From NCBI GenBank assembly GCA_030035585.1, contig CM057460.1, positions 221,733,711 through 221,797,710 of the forward strand: DNA of 64,000 bases. Direction: 5' to 3'. The stretch comes from Dugong dugon. Lineage: Eukaryota; Chordata; Mammalia; Sirenia; Dugongidae. Below the pieces are notes generated by a model. It saw nothing but the letters and a program-made list of their open reading frames with translations, did not search any database and was not told the DNA's origin. The translations under genes and the position numbers were made by a program. Positions 32,214 to 43,545 of the stretch are shown here, in pieces (the stretch's first letter is position 1; each line of letters begins with the position of its first letter).

Positions 32214-32342
32214 CCATCAAGTTCTCTGGAGACGTTCTTTGACTCCCTTGTGATGCAAGCAAAGATCCCCAACGTTTTCTCCATGCAGATGTGTGGCGCA
32301 GGATTGCCAGTGGCTGGATCTGGTACCAACGGAGGTAGTCTT
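32214..32342 (+). CDS. BACE2: BACE2 exon 4
   Basis: This 129-bp, phase-0 exon encodes residues 207-249, beginning PSSSLETFFDSL and ending GTNGGSL. It includes Cys233 in the MQMCGAG segment, which in the BACE2 structure is disulfide-bonded to Cys433 of exon 8. The acceptor (CCCGCAG) has a good pyrimidine tract. The donor that keeps the known frame is GTGGGT after CTT at 32342. A cut three bases later would add one valine, but the first choice gives SLVLGGIEP across the junction as in human. An RTE LINE 3' half ends about 140 bp upstream of the exon. Confidence 0.95.
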
Positions 32343-32375
32343 GTGGGTATCTTTTAGTCTTAAAGGGGAGAAAAA

Positions 32376-33021
32376 TCACAAATCATTGGGGCTGTTTTGT
32401 TTTTGTTTTTTTCTGTTTTATTAAGCATCAGATAAGAAATATTAGACATACAGGTCTGCATATGTACTGTGGAAATGTGATAATCCTTACAGAGCCTTTG
32501 AAAAATGAATAAAGTGGGGTATTATTTTATCCTTCCAAATCATCCTGCCATCTTGAAAGAGAATTCTCGTTCCTTCCCCAGAGTCCATCACAGCTTGTGT
32601 GTATTGCCTTTTGGAAGGAAACTATGTTCTGTGGGTGGAGGGGAGAGGCATGAGGAGCAGTGGGGGATCCAAAGGTGGGCCTTCCTTGGGTAGTGGAGGC
32701 CAAGGGGGTGGCTGGGACATCAGTGCATCTTCTCTCTGTCTTTCAACATACACACACACACACACGCACAGGCACCCACACAGTAAAGGTGTTATCTGTT
32801 GAGGCACTGTGGATGTGCCTTTGCCAGAGCTTCCCCTCAAGTGACCCTGCACTTAGGTGTCTAATGTAGGGAGGTGGTGGGAGGAAGGTGCTTCTGGAGC
32901 CTGGGGTGGGTGCTGCTGTCTCCTTTTCTCACTGAAGCTGAGAGGCAGAACCAAGGCCCCATTTCCTGGCCAACTTTCATGGGCTCACAGTTCACCTGCT
33001 CTCAACACTTTTTGAATCTCT
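32376..33021. other. Intron 4 body, no element besides the CA run
   Basis: No repeat recognised outside the microsatellite. Confidence 0.55.
32747..32775. repeat. (CA)n microsatellite
   Basis: Short CA run with one CG interruption in intron 4. Confidence 0.9.
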
Positions 33022-33187
33022 CTGAAACCCTGGTGGTGTAGTGGTTAAGTGCTATGGCTGCTAACCAAAAGGTCGGCAGTTTGAACCCATTAGGTGCTCC
33101 TTGGAAACTCCATGGGGCAGTTCTACCCTGTCCTATAGGGTCACTAAGAGTCGGAATCGACTCGACGGTAATAGGTTTGATTTTGGT
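33022..33187 (+). mobile_element. AfroSINE, short A type
   Basis: GAAACCCTGGTGGTGTAGTG to CGGAATCGACTCGACGGTAA. Confidence 0.93.
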
Positions 33188-33641
33188 AGTTTTGAAGGGA
33201 CAAGGTAGCTTCGGGTTTAGGGGGTAATGTAAATGGTTTTGCAAAATGAAGTTTTGATTAAGGAAGCTGTTTCGTTCTGCTTTCCTCTTCTCTGACATCT
33301 AAAGAACTGAATTACTATCAATCTGCTCGGTTAACTATTTTTATACATTCCGTGCAGGGGTATCACAGTATTGCAAAGGTGGAATCATATGGACTTTCTT
33401 TAAATAAAAGAAACCACCAAAGGATCGTGTTTATGCCAGGGCATAATATTGTTTGACCTTTGGGTACATGGCCCCAAAATGTTCCTTGTTTAATTTTCAA
33501 GCATATATATTTGTTTCACAGCATCAAGTAAAATTACCAGTTGCTGCGGCATTTCATTTTATGAGTACATGCTTCTTGTGTAGCCTGCTGATAGGTCTGT
33601 ATATTTTTCTCTCTTATGCCCGTCGATCTTTTTCTTCCCAG

Positions 33642-33776
33642 GTCTTGGGTGGAATTGAACCAAGTTTGTACAAGGGAGACATCTGGTATACACCTATTAA
33701 GGAGGAGTGGTATTACCAGATAGAAATTCTGAAATTGGAAATTGGAGGCCAAAACCTTAACCTGGACTGCAGAGAG
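33642..33776 (+). CDS. BACE2: BACE2 exon 5, interlobe region
   Basis: This 135-bp, phase-0 exon encodes residues 250-294, beginning VLGGIEPSLYKGDIWYTP and ending NLDCRE. It leads from the N-lobe into the C-lobe and holds Cys292, whose known partner Cys457 is encoded by exon 9 outside the window. The acceptor has a strong pyrimidine tract (TTTTTCTTCCCAG) and the donor is GTACGT. The residue before LNLDC is Asn where I recall Ser in human. A 149-residue minus-strand frame over this exon (33534-33983) is an antisense shadow. Confidence 0.96.
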
Positions 33777-34057
33777 GTACGTGCAGGGTGATCCTCTGTC
33801 ATGTCCGTTCGTCTGTCTGTGTGTCTGAGTCACATAAATATTACAGGTGGGTCCTGCATATGAAACCAGAAATTGTCCTAGCGCAGGAGTGTTACATGAA
33901 AAGATACAGGGTCTTTTTTGTATGGTAAGTTTAAATTTGTATAAAGATCTCCCCACTGCCCAAGAAAAAAAAAAAAAAAACATGCTTCCTTCTAACCACT
34001 TGGCTTTATAGGATAAATTAGCATAAAGTGGTTAATGAGGAAGACTATCTTGAGCTA

Positions 34058-34268
34058 GGGAGCCCTGGTGGCACAGTGGTTAAAGCACTCGGCTGTGAAC
34101 CAAAAGGTCGGTGGTTCAAACCCACCAGCTGCTCCATGGGAAACAGATGCAGCAGTCTGCTTCCGTAAAGATTACAGCCTTGGAAACCCTATGGGGCAGT
34201 CCTACTCTGCCCTATAGAATCGCTGTGGGTTGGAATTGACTCCATGGCAGTGGGTTGTTTTTTTTTTC
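34058..34268 (+). mobile_element. AfroSINE, long A type
   Basis: GGAGCCCTGGTGGCACAGTG to GTTGGAATTGACTCCATGGC, then a T run. Confidence 0.93.
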
Positions 34269-34599
34269 TGACATTATGATTATGATGCTTTGGGGGAGCC
34301 TCAATTTTCTACAGCATTTTCCGAAGGGTTTATAGAAGCTACCAGCATTTCATTTTACTCTTATATGTTTTTGTTTCCTTTCATTATAGCTATCACATTC
34401 TACTACAAATTCCCACACACATATACCTCTGAGAAACCAGTCCAAGGCGAAGTTGATAAAATGATGGCCAGTTCCACTGGGATTGTGTTTCAGTCCCAAG
34501 TCCACAGATCTGTGGTTTTTTTCAGACACTGCACTTCTTTGCCATTAAAGAATCCAGTCGTGGCAGATTCAAATGTGAGGGGCTGAGCTGAAACCCAAA

Positions 34600-34697
34600 C
34601 TATGTGTATGTGTGTGAGTGTGTCTGTGTATGTGTGTGTGTGTGTGTGTGAGTGAATGTGTGTATGTGAGTGTGTGTGTGTGTGTGAGAGAGAGAGT
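34600..34697. repeat. (TG)n microsatellite
   Basis: About 100 bp of TG with GAG interruptions, ending GAGAGAGAG. Confidence 0.92.
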
Positions 34698-35280
34698 ACA
34701 AGTGTATATTTGGAGGTTTGATGCTCCGATTTTTGGTTCTTTCCTGCCCGCTCAATGCGCCACCAATTCCACAGAAGAACAAACAACAAAACCCAGAGCT
34801 TCGCACTACGTTTGGTACAGGCCTTGCATAGATTTACTTTCCTTACATATATAAAAAAAGTTATAATTTTATGAACAAACTAAATTGTATTTTCAATTAA
34901 ATTGCTTCCAAACTGAAAGTATAACTGGAAAGAATTCTAATACACTAATTAATTAGTATATTTCATCTTCTTAAAATTCTTAACTCGTCCTGCCACCGCC
35001 TTTTGACCTGACTGGTGTTTTTGGTCTTATGACTCATGAATTTGCCTTAAAAGCAGGAGAATCAGATTGCCCAGGACTCATTCTGCACCTGGACGTCCTT
35101 GCTCATACAGTTGTGTCCCCTGCCATTGGGGTGGCTTGTCTGCTATCAGCTTGCTGGCCTCCATTCTTGTCATTCTGCCACACATAGAATGTTAGAGGTG
35201 GGAACAGGGCTGGCAGTACGTGCGCGCACGCACGCATCTTTTACCATATGTATCTCTGATCTCTGGTTTATTCCCAAAAA
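34698..35280. other. Intron 5, no recognised element
   Basis: AT-rich then mixed sequence; nothing recognised. Confidence 0.55.
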
Positions 35281-35492
35281 TTGGAGTCACTGGGTGATGT
35301 GAATAGTTAATGCTCTCAGCTGCTAACCTAAAGGTTGGAGGTTCAAGTCTCCCAGAGGCCCCTGGGAAGAAAGGTCTGAAGATCTACTTCTAAAAAATTA
35401 GCCACTGAAAACCCTATGGAGCACAGTTTTGTGCTTGGACACACATGGGGTCACCATGAGGTGGAGTTGACTCCACAACAATAGATTTTTTT
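35281..35492 (+). mobile_element. AfroSINE, long B type
   Basis: GGAGTCACTGGGTGATGTGA to GGTGGAGTTGACTCCACAAC. Confidence 0.9.
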
Positions 35493-35644
35493 TAATTGCA
35501 AAATTATCCTTCCTTTTTCTCTTAGCTGGATATTAAAGAGTTGATTTTATACAATTAATGTAAATGCTATGTAATGTGTTATCTTGACCCAGAAGGATCC
35601 TTTCTTCCCTGGGGGTTCCCTGATGAGGGAATTTGGGCAGCTCC

Positions 35645-35752
35645 AAGCAAAGGAAAAGCTCTATGTTGGGAGGGCCGTTCGTTTAGTCATGTCACTTCCG
35701 CTTCCGGGCCTCTGTGTCCTTATCTGTGAAATGAGAATGCTGGGCTAGGAGA
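35645..35752 (+). mobile_element. MIR SINE fragment
   Basis: GGCCTCTGTGTCCTTATCTG and GAAATGAGAATGCTGGGCTA. Confidence 0.55.
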
Positions 35753-35928
35753 TCTCTGGTCCGCACGTGCCAAAAACACGAAACGAAACACAGCCACCGT
35801 TGCAGTGCCATCGCTGCCTTGATTTGTGTAACAGTTCCGCAGGGATGGCGGACGGCGGAAGCTCACATTGGGGTGGAGCGCCATTGTTGCTCACGTGCCT
35901 TCTCCCCGCCCCTCTCATCCGTTCCTAG

Positions 35929-36057
<129 letters not shown>

Positions 36058-36319
36058 TGAGAACACCTACTCACCGCCAGTCCACACGTGGGGGAGTGGT
36101 CCCACGTGTCTGAAGGTCTCCATCTGAGGGTTCTTGTATTTTTTTTTTTAAACTATTATTTAAGGCTAAGATCTTATTCTTTGATGTTCATCAGCAAACA
36201 ATCCCTTCATTTGAACTTCAAAGGATTTAGACTTGAATGTGTAATGCTTTTTGGTATTTCAAATAACAGTTAGTTGGCATACTATTTTTTTAGTCTAAGA
36301 AAAAACACTTGGTAATATA

Positions 36320-36738
36320 ACTATGTCCCTGGGTGGTACAAACAGTTCATGTGTTCAGCTGCTAACCAAAAGGTTGGAGGTTCAAGTCCACCCAGAGACA
36401 CCTCAGAAGAAAGGCCTGGTGATCTGCCTTATTTTTACTCACATAATGCATGCTTCTATGTTTGTTTGCCAACTGTGCCCTCTTCTCTTATTTTCATAAG
36501 TGCCACTGTGCCGATATTTTTTAGATGTTGCTGTAAAAAAAATTAGCATAGTACACTTAAGAAAATACCTCACAGGTGGAGGGTGCAGTTGGCAAATAAA
36601 TGTAGACGGTGTACATTATCTGTGTAAAAATACAGTGCTTCTGAAAAATCAGCCACTGAAAAACTGATGGAGCACAGTTCTACTCTGACACAAATGGGGT
36701 TACTATGGGTTGGAGTTGACTTGAGGGCAACTTTTTTT
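36320..36738 (+). mobile_element. AfroSINE, long B type, split by a MITE
   Basis: GTCCCTGGGTGGTACAAACA to CCTGGTGATCTGC at 36427; resumes GCTTCTGAAAAATCAGCCAC at 36637 and ends GTTGGAGTTGACTTGAGGGC. Confidence 0.9.
36428..36636. mobile_element. Hairpin MITE with ~55-bp inverted repeats
   Basis: The left arm (TTATTTTTACTCACATAATG through GTTTGCCAACTGTGCCCT) matches the reverse complement of the right arm (AGGGTGCAGTTGGCAAATAA through TGTGTAAAAATACAG). It sits inside a SINE, so it moved after that SINE arrived. No coding capacity; the family name is unknown to me. Confidence 0.8.
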
Positions 36739-36773
36739 TCCCTGAAATATCACTATATTAAGCTAAATAGTAA

Positions 36774-36980
36774 AGGAGCCCAGGTGGTGCAGTGGTTAAG
36801 TTAACCAAAAGATTGGCGGTTTGAACCCACCCAGTGACTCCACGGAAAAAAAGACCTGGTGATCTGCTCTAGTAAATATTACAACCTAAAGAGCAGTATG
36901 GGGCAGTTCTACCCTGTTACACAGGGTCATTATGAGTCAGAATCGACTCGACGGCATCTAACAACAACAATAACAACAAT
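36774..36980 (+). mobile_element. AfroSINE, long A type
   Basis: GGAGCCCAGGTGGTGCAGTG to CAGAATCGACTCGACGGCAT and TAACAACAACAATAACAAC. Confidence 0.93.
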
Positions 36981-37279
36981 GAAAATAGTAATTCAGGAGT
37001 AAGTTTATAGTCTTTAAAAGAAAACAAACCAAAAATCTTAACTCCTTTTTGGTCTTCATCCAGGCTGTGCTAAAGTCAGAATTCTTATTTCTATAAAAGA
37101 ATGTGATTTTCCCTCAGAAGGTAAAGGTCAAACAGCCAACCTAATAATTATTTTATGGCCATGTTTTGAAATACGAGTTAATCATGGTGGGGGACAGCAT
37201 GCCTTTAGGGCCCTGGCTGATGGTATTCCCAGAGTGACCATAGCTGTCCAGTTCAGGGCAGCAGAGTGGACCAGAAACA

Positions 37280-37450
37280 CTGGAAAGAACACAGCTTTGA
37301 GGGTCAGATAGGATCACATTTTCTCTAGTTTCGGACATTTATTAGCTGGGCTGTTGAGGAGGGGCTCCGTGCCCCCGAGAGCCTCTGTTTTCTCATCTGC
37401 AGGGTTTCATGAGGGTTTGGTAAAATCCCCAGCATTGAGCAGACGCTCAG
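37280..37450 (+). mobile_element. MIR SINE fragment
   Basis: CTCTGTTTTCTCATCTGCAG and CCCCAGCATTGAGCAGACGC. Confidence 0.65.
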
Positions 37451-37633
37451 CAGAGAGAAGCTCTATTTAATTCCCAAGCCATGGTGCCGTTATGACTTAG
37501 TTGGAGGGGGGACAGTTGTTACTTTCGACTTCTTGAGTATTTTCATGAGCACGTGTCCATTAGGGCCAACCTTGCAAGAGCACCAAAAATGAGTGTTTCC
37601 TGCACAAAGCCTTTATCTGATACTAACATGGGC

Positions 37634-37836
37634 TGAAAGGAGCAGTGGTGGCGCAGTGGTTAAAGTGCACAGCTGCTAACTGAAAGTCAGCAGTTTGAAC
37701 ACACCAGTTGCTCTGCGGGAGAAAGATGTGGCAGTTTGCTTCTGTAAAGATTTATAGCCTTGGAAATCCTATGGGGCAGTTCTACTCTGTCCTGTAGGGT
37801 CTCTATGAGTTGGAATCCACTCCACTGCGATGGGTA
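37634..37836 (+). mobile_element. AfroSINE, long A type
   Basis: GGAGCAGTGGTGGCGCAGTG to GTTGGAATCCACTCCACTGC. Confidence 0.92.
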
Positions 37837-37845
37837 ACATGGGCT

Positions 37846-38149
37846 GAGGGGGCAGTGGTAGTTCAGTGGTAGAACCCTTACCTTCCATGTGGGAGACCCT
37901 GTTCAGTTTCTGCCAATGCACGTCATGTACAGCCACCGCCTGTCTGTCCAGGGAGACTTGCGTGTTGCTATGATGTTGAACAGGTTTCAGCAGAGCTTCC
38001 AGACTAAAACAGACTAGGAAGAAAGGCCTGGATCTACTTCCAAAAATCAGCCAATAAAGACACTATGGATCACAACGGGGCAGCGTTTCATTTCACTGCG
38101 TACGGGGCCACCGTGAGTCGGGCTGACTCCATGGCCGCTAACAACAACG
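37846..38149 (+). mobile_element. tRNA-Gly-headed SINE, complete
   Basis: AGTGGTAGTTCAGTGGTAGA head; tail TCCATGGCCGCTAACAACAA. Directly follows an AfroSINE. Confidence 0.87.
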
Positions 38150-38465
38150 TGAGCTGATTTTCCCCCTGCTCTGTGGGGAATGGCTGTGTTCAAAGAACGA
38201 TTGATAGGAACGTCACAGAAGTTGCTCATTACCGGCTGTGGCAGGGATGCCAGAAACACAGGAAACCAGAGAGGGCTTTTGGCTGTCCTGAACCAAAACT
38301 TCAAAAGTATAAAACTGCTGTGGGAAGAGCAGCAGGTCAGCCAGAGACCACAGAAGGGAAATTGAAAAGAAAGGACGTGGAGGCCCTTGTTGAACTAGAA
38401 GGTCTACAAGCCAACAGCCCAGAGCAGCTGCCGATCAGAAACCAGAGCAAAGCCCCCATCTTTTT
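38150..38465. other. Intron 6, no recognised element
   Basis: No recognised repeat; open frames to about 106 residues lack protein features. Confidence 0.5.
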
Positions 38466-39075
38466 TCTTTTTTTTTTTTTAACTGTACTTTAGATGAAGG
38501 TTTGCAGAACAAATAGTTTCTCATTAAACAGTCAGTACACATATTGTTTTATGACAATGGTTAACAACCCCACGACATGTCAACACTGTCCCTTCTCAAC
38601 CTGGGGTTCCCTATTACCAGCTTTCCTGTCCCCTCCTGCCTTCTAGTCCTTGTCCCTGGACTGTTGTGCCCCATTAGTCTCGTTTTGTTTTATGGGGCTG
38701 TCTAATCTTTGGCTGAAGGGTGAACCTCAGGAGTGACTTCATTACTGAGCTAAAAGGGTGTCCGGGGGCCATACTCTTGGGGTGTCTCTAGTCTCTGTCA
38801 GGCCAGTAAGTCTGGTCATTTTTTGTGAGTTAGAATTTTGTTCTACATCTTTCTCTGGGTCTGTCCGGGGCCCTCTGTTGTGATCCCTGTCAGAGCAGTC
38901 AGTGGTGGTAGCCGGGCAACATCTAGCTGTACTGGACTCAGTCTGGTGGAGGCCGTGGTAGTTGTGATTCATTAGTCCTTTGGACTAATCTTTCCCTTGT
39001 GTCTTGTTTTCTTCATTCTCCCTTGCTCCCAAGGCAGTGAGACCAGTGGAGTGTCTTAGATGGCTGCTCACGCCC
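38466..39075 (-). mobile_element. L1 3' UTR insertion
   Basis: T-rich tail then TTAGATGAAGGTTTGCAGAA; ends at GTCTTAGATGGCTGCTCACG, 5'-truncated relative to the other copies. Antisense frame 38972-38742 is the recurrent 3' UTR frame. Confidence 0.92.
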
Positions 39076-39161
39076 GTCTTTTCTCATATCTGCTGAATCT
39101 GAAAACACGGGAAGGGAAATTTATTTTAGTGCCTTAGATTTAGAATCACAGTAACCCTTTA

Positions 39162-39307
39162 GCAGAGAGTAGAACTGCCCCATAGGGCTTCCTAGATTAT
39201 AATCTTTACGGGAGCAGATCTTCAGGTCTTTCTACCCTGGAGTGGCTGGTGGGTTCGACCACAGGGTCACTCCAAGTCGGAATCAACTCGCCAGCACACA
39301 ACAACAG
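39162..39307. mobile_element. AfroSINE fragments, inverted junction
   Basis: 39162-39259 reads in reverse (AGTAGAACTGCCCCATAGGG) and then switches to a forward tail (CAAGTCGGAATCAACTCGCC) at about 39260, so the element is internally inverted. Confidence 0.7.
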
Positions 39308-39724
39308 CTTTAGAATGCTTGCTGAAAATCAGGCCGAGCTTAAAATAAGGAGCAATGCGCTGATTTCTTAAAGAGTAAAAATATCTTCTACCGAATTAAC
39401 ATGAGCATCTTCAGATGTACCTTTCTAAGTGATTATAAATTTTCTACTACTGTCCCAGGGACGTGCATGGGACTAGCTGGCAGTCACACCGCGGGCCTCT
39501 GCTTCACTCAGTGAATCCAGCATCTTCCAGAGGCCTGAGAAAGCAGGGCTGGGGGGCCGACAGTCGTTCACACTCCTGAGTTCGTGGGAGCATGTGCTTC
39601 ATCAGTCACTATTACTTTGTAAGAAAGCCACGAGGTAGAAAGAAGGAGATGATGAAATTTGTTTGCCTTGTCTAAAATTATCCTCTGATTTCAGCCCTGC
39701 CTGTGTCAGGAAGAAGAAACCAGG
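39308..39724. other. Intron 6, no recognised element
   Basis: No signal recognised. Confidence 0.55.
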
Positions 39725-40632
39725 GCAGGTTATTTGTTTTGTTTTGGGGCAGGGAATGCTCAGCAAGAGTGTATTGTCTCTCTATTTAAAAACTAATGAA
39801 GAAATAACTCTGGTGAAGGGCAAGACAGTATACATTACTGGGGAAGTCAGCACAACTTGTACAAGGAAAGGTCATAGAAACTCCACAGACATATCTCCCC
39901 GAGGGACTGAATTGCTGGGCGGGGGGCTGTGGGGACCATGGTCTTGGGGAACATCTAGTTCAACTGGCATAACACAGTTTATGTTATTCTACCTTCTGCC
40001 TTGGTGAGTAGTGTCTCGGGTCTTAAAAGCTTGTGAGCAGCCATCTAAGATACTCTGCTGGTCTCATCCCTTTGGGAGCAAGGGAGCATGAAGAAAACAG
40101 ATACAGGGGAAAGATTAGTTCAAAAGACTAATGGACCACAACTACCACGGCCTCCACCAGACAGAGTCCAGTACAACTAGATGGTGCCTGGCTACCACCA
40201 CTGACTTCTCTGACCGGGATCACAACAGAGGGTCCCAGACAGAGCTGGAGAAAAATGTAGAACAAAATTCTAACAAAAAAAAAAAGACCAGACTTACTGG
40301 CCTGACAGAGACTAGAGAAACCCCAAGAGTATGGCCCCCAGACACTCTTTTAGCTCAGTAATGAAGTCACTCCTGAGGTTCACCCTTCAACCAAAGATTA
40401 GACAGCCCCATAAAACAAAACGAGACTAATGGGGCACAACAGTCCAGGGACAAGGACTAGAAGGCAGGAGGGGACAGGAAAGTTGGTAACAGGGAACCCA
40501 AGGTCAAGAAGGGAGAGTGTTGACATTTCGTGGGGTTGTTAACCAATGTCATAAAACAGTATGTGTAGTGTTTAATGAGAGATTACTTGTTTTGTAAACC
40601 TTCATCTGAGGTACAATAAAAAAAAAGAATTA
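39725..40632 (+). mobile_element. L1 3' end, longer copy
   Basis: From about 39845 (GCACAACTTGTACAAGGAAA) it can be matched to sequence upstream of the UTR in the L1 at 53259-55673. Its UTR begins CTGTGGGGACCATGGTCTTG and ends GTACAATAAAAAAAAAG. The start is uncertain. Frame 40131-40361 is the recurrent 3' UTR frame. Confidence 0.85.
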
Positions 40633-40867
40633 TACAAATCCATAAAATCTAAATACACGTGGGAAAAAAGAATACTGACCAAGGAAGTGTTTGTTCTTTT
40701 TATCTGCTCAGTTGATCTGAGAGATCTATCTTGGTTTGAGTTTTCTTTCTAGCTAAGAGAGGGGCTGGCTTCAGAGAATGAAAAAGAGTAAAAATGTTGG
40801 GTTCTGCCTGTTGGCTTTGATTATGCAGATTGGATTTTAGAAATTAATGGTTTGTATTAGTGGTATT

Positions 40868-40962
40868 GGTGGCTTTGGAGTCCCGGCTGCTGACCGGAAG
40901 GTTGGTGGTTCGAATCCAGAGGCACCTCAGCAGAAAGGTCTGGCGATCTGCTTCCAAAAGGT
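40868..40962 (+). mobile_element. AfroSINE fragment
   Basis: CGGCTGCTGACCGGAAGGTT and GATCTGCTTCCAAAAGG; the tail is absent. Confidence 0.7.
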
Positions 40963-41094
40963 CTGTTCCAGACAGAGGGGCACGCACGCAGTGCTCTGTG
41001 CAGGAGGGAATTGCTGGGCTCGTGGAATTCAGAGGTAAAGTCACACTTGAAAGGGCCGTATGGGCCACGTTTAGGATTTGTTCTCTGTTCCAAG

Positions 41095-41270
41095 CGCCAC
41101 TGCCCACTACTGTGTGACCTTGGGCAAGTTACCTCACCCCTCTGTGCCTTGGATTCCTCATCTGTGAAGCAGAGATGAAAACGTGACTGCCCCAATGAGT
41201 GTGTTGTAAGGATGAAAGGAATTATTGCACGTAAAACCCTTCTAACAGTGCTTAACACTAGGAAGTTGTA
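41095..41270 (+). mobile_element. MIR SINE
   Basis: GTGTGACCTTGGGCAAGTTA, TCCTCATCTGTGAAGCAGAG and ACAGTGCTTAACAC. Confidence 0.87.
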
Positions 41271-41472
41271 GACAGGTGGTAGCCATTTTACAAATCATTA
41301 CGTTGTTAACCACCATCACTCTTGGCAGAGGACTGATGTCCCAGCAGCTCTGTCCACATGAAATGTCGTTTAGCCCCGTGGGCGTCTGGCGAGGCCATGC
41401 GGAGAGCTGGGAGCTGTTCATGCGGACGTGCCAGACTGGTCATTGTTTTTTCTGTGATCTTGTTTTGTCTAG

Positions 41473-41631
<159 letters not shown>

Positions 41632-41704
41632 TGAACTTGTACTTGTCTCGCTTGAACGTGATTGCAAAAGCATAGATGTTCACACCTAACGCATGTATTA
41701 GATA

Positions 41705-41905
41705 TCGCACTGGTATTAGAGATCTGCTGTAGCCACAATAACGCTGTGTAACAAACAACCGCAAAACTCAGTAGCTTAAAACAGTAAGCATTTATTGTTG
41801 CTCATGAGTCTAGGTCAGCTGCGTAGTCTGGCTGGGCTCGGCTGATCTCAGATGGGCTTACTCATGGGTCTGTGATCAGCTGACAGTAATACTGTGAGCT
41901 AGGTT
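41705..41905. mobile_element. Old interspersed repeat, family uncertain
   Basis: CAAAACTCAGTAGCTTAAAA and GCATTTATTGTTGCTCATGA belong to an old eutherian repeat class, probably LTR-derived, which also appears around 50702-51990. Confidence 0.45.
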
Positions 41906-42832
41906 TTAAGACTATACTGGGGGCAGACGACAGACCTCTGTTCTTAGGGTACTTAGATTCTAGTGCAGGAAACAGAAGTTACTCAGTCACACCAGTAAAT
42001 ATAAAATAACTGCAACTAGAAGACAGGCCAAGAAGGAACGGTACGCGGAGTTCTACTAGCGTTATGTGAAAAAGTCAGGGAGGGCTTCCTGGACAAGGTG
42101 GCATTGGAGCTGAGATCTGGAGGGGGAAGGATCTCAGGACTTGATGATCTAGGATGGCCACACGCACATGCCTGGTGGCTGGGACAGTGGGTTGGCTGGC
42201 CACATGTCTACCCCCATCCAACAGGTGGTCACATGGTGGTGTCAGGGTTCCAAGAGAGAAAGAAGCACTCAAGGGCTCTTGAATCCTGGACTCAAAACTG
42301 CTACCCTCTTTTCCACTGTACTGCCCAAACAAGCCCAAGGCCAGCCCAGATCCTGGGGTGGGGAATAGACTCCACTCTGAATGATAAGAGCTGCAAAATC
42401 ATATTGCAAATGGCAGCTATAAGGAAAGGTGAAGAACTGAGGATGGTTTTCCAGTTGATCTACTACAACACTGTATATTTTTTCCCTGTTTCTTTTCAAA
42501 TAAAGGAGCCTTGGTGATGCAGTAGTTAAGCGCTGTATATCCAAATTCTTCCCATCCTTTAAGCCCCGAGTCCAACAACCCCCCTTTTGTGAAAACTTTG
42601 CTGAGAAGAATAGCCATCATTGGTGACCTTGTCCTTGAAACTCGTGCATTTTTTCCAGTCCACTCATCTGCTTGGAGTTGTACCTTTAGGTTCTGTTTTA
42701 CGCTGTTGCTGTTTTCATTTGATGTCTGTGTTTGTTTTTTTTAATTTATATTTCTTCTTCAATTAAATGATTAAGTCCTTGAAGATGAGAACCATGAGTT
42801 TTAAAAATCATCCTTCCTTTATATAGGCTTAG
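41906..42832. other. Intron 7, mostly unrecognised
   Basis: 42060-42120 (AGGGCTTCCTGGACAAGGTG and nearby) resembles old mammalian repeats; the rest is unrecognised. A 139-residue forward frame at 42098-42517 has no protein features. Confidence 0.45.
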
Positions 42833-43545
42833 CCTTCTAGTGCTGCTGTAACAGAAATACCACAAGTGGGTCGATTTCAAGAAGAGGAATTTCTTTTCAC
42901 ACAGTTCAGGAGGCTAGAAGCCCGAATCCAAGGCGCTGGTCTAGGGGAAGGCTCTCTGTCTGTCGGTTCTGAGGGAAGATTCTTGTCTCTTTCAGCTGCT
43001 GTAACCCCCGCATTCCTTGATCCCTCAGTGGCATCTCTCTTGCCCCCTTTGTGCTTGCCCCTGGGTCTCATCTGCTCTTTTTATTACTGAAAAGTGAGTG
43101 GTTTAGGATGCTCTACACCAGTTAAGGCCTCATTAACGTAAAATTAGATTACATTATGGAAGATGACTACCTCATAATACATTACATCCACAGGCGCAGG
43201 GGTTAGGATTCCAGCACATATTATTGACACAGTTATTATTACTGACAGGCTGCTGGGTGGCACAGATGGTTTCTGCTTGACTACTGAAGTAAAGGTTGGT
43301 GGTTCAAACCCACCCAGCCGCGTTTGTACCTGTGCCCACTTTGTTATTGCTAGGTGCCATCGAGTCAATTTTCAACTCATAGTGACCCATGTGACAGTAT
43401 AGAACTGCCTCATAGGATTTTCTAGGCCTGGTGATCTGCTTTTGTAAAGATTACAGCCAAGAAAACCCTATGGAGCAGTTCTACTCTGTAACACATTTAG
43501 GATTCTAACACATATTATCGACACAGTTCGATCCATAGCACATTG
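42833..43545 (-). mobile_element. MLT1-like LTR with SINE insertion
   Basis: CTAGTGCTGCTGTAACAGAA at the left. Near the right end AGGATTCCAGCACATATTAT (43207 on) recurs as AGGATTCTAACACATATTAT (43500 on) on the far side of SINE sequence. Confidence 0.7.
43252..43495 (+). mobile_element. AfroSINE with an inverted SINE piece inside
   Basis: Forward head GCTGCTGGGTGGCACAGATG, then a reversed piece (TGCCATCGAGTCAATTTTCA, 43341-43425), then forward CTGGTGATCTGCTTTTGTAA and CCTATGGAGCAGTTCTACTC. Confidence 0.75.

Noticed and set aside
32214-32345. Exon 4 ending three bases later, at GTG|GGTATC
   Set aside because: No GT directly follows at that cut, and it would add an extra valine relative to the known BACE2 junction; GTGGGT after CTT fits better.
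33534-33983. 149-residue minus-strand open frame
   Set aside because: Antisense to BACE2 exon 5 and its flanks.
42098-42517. 139-residue forward open frame
   Set aside because: Low-complexity composition with no recognisable domain, in an intron.
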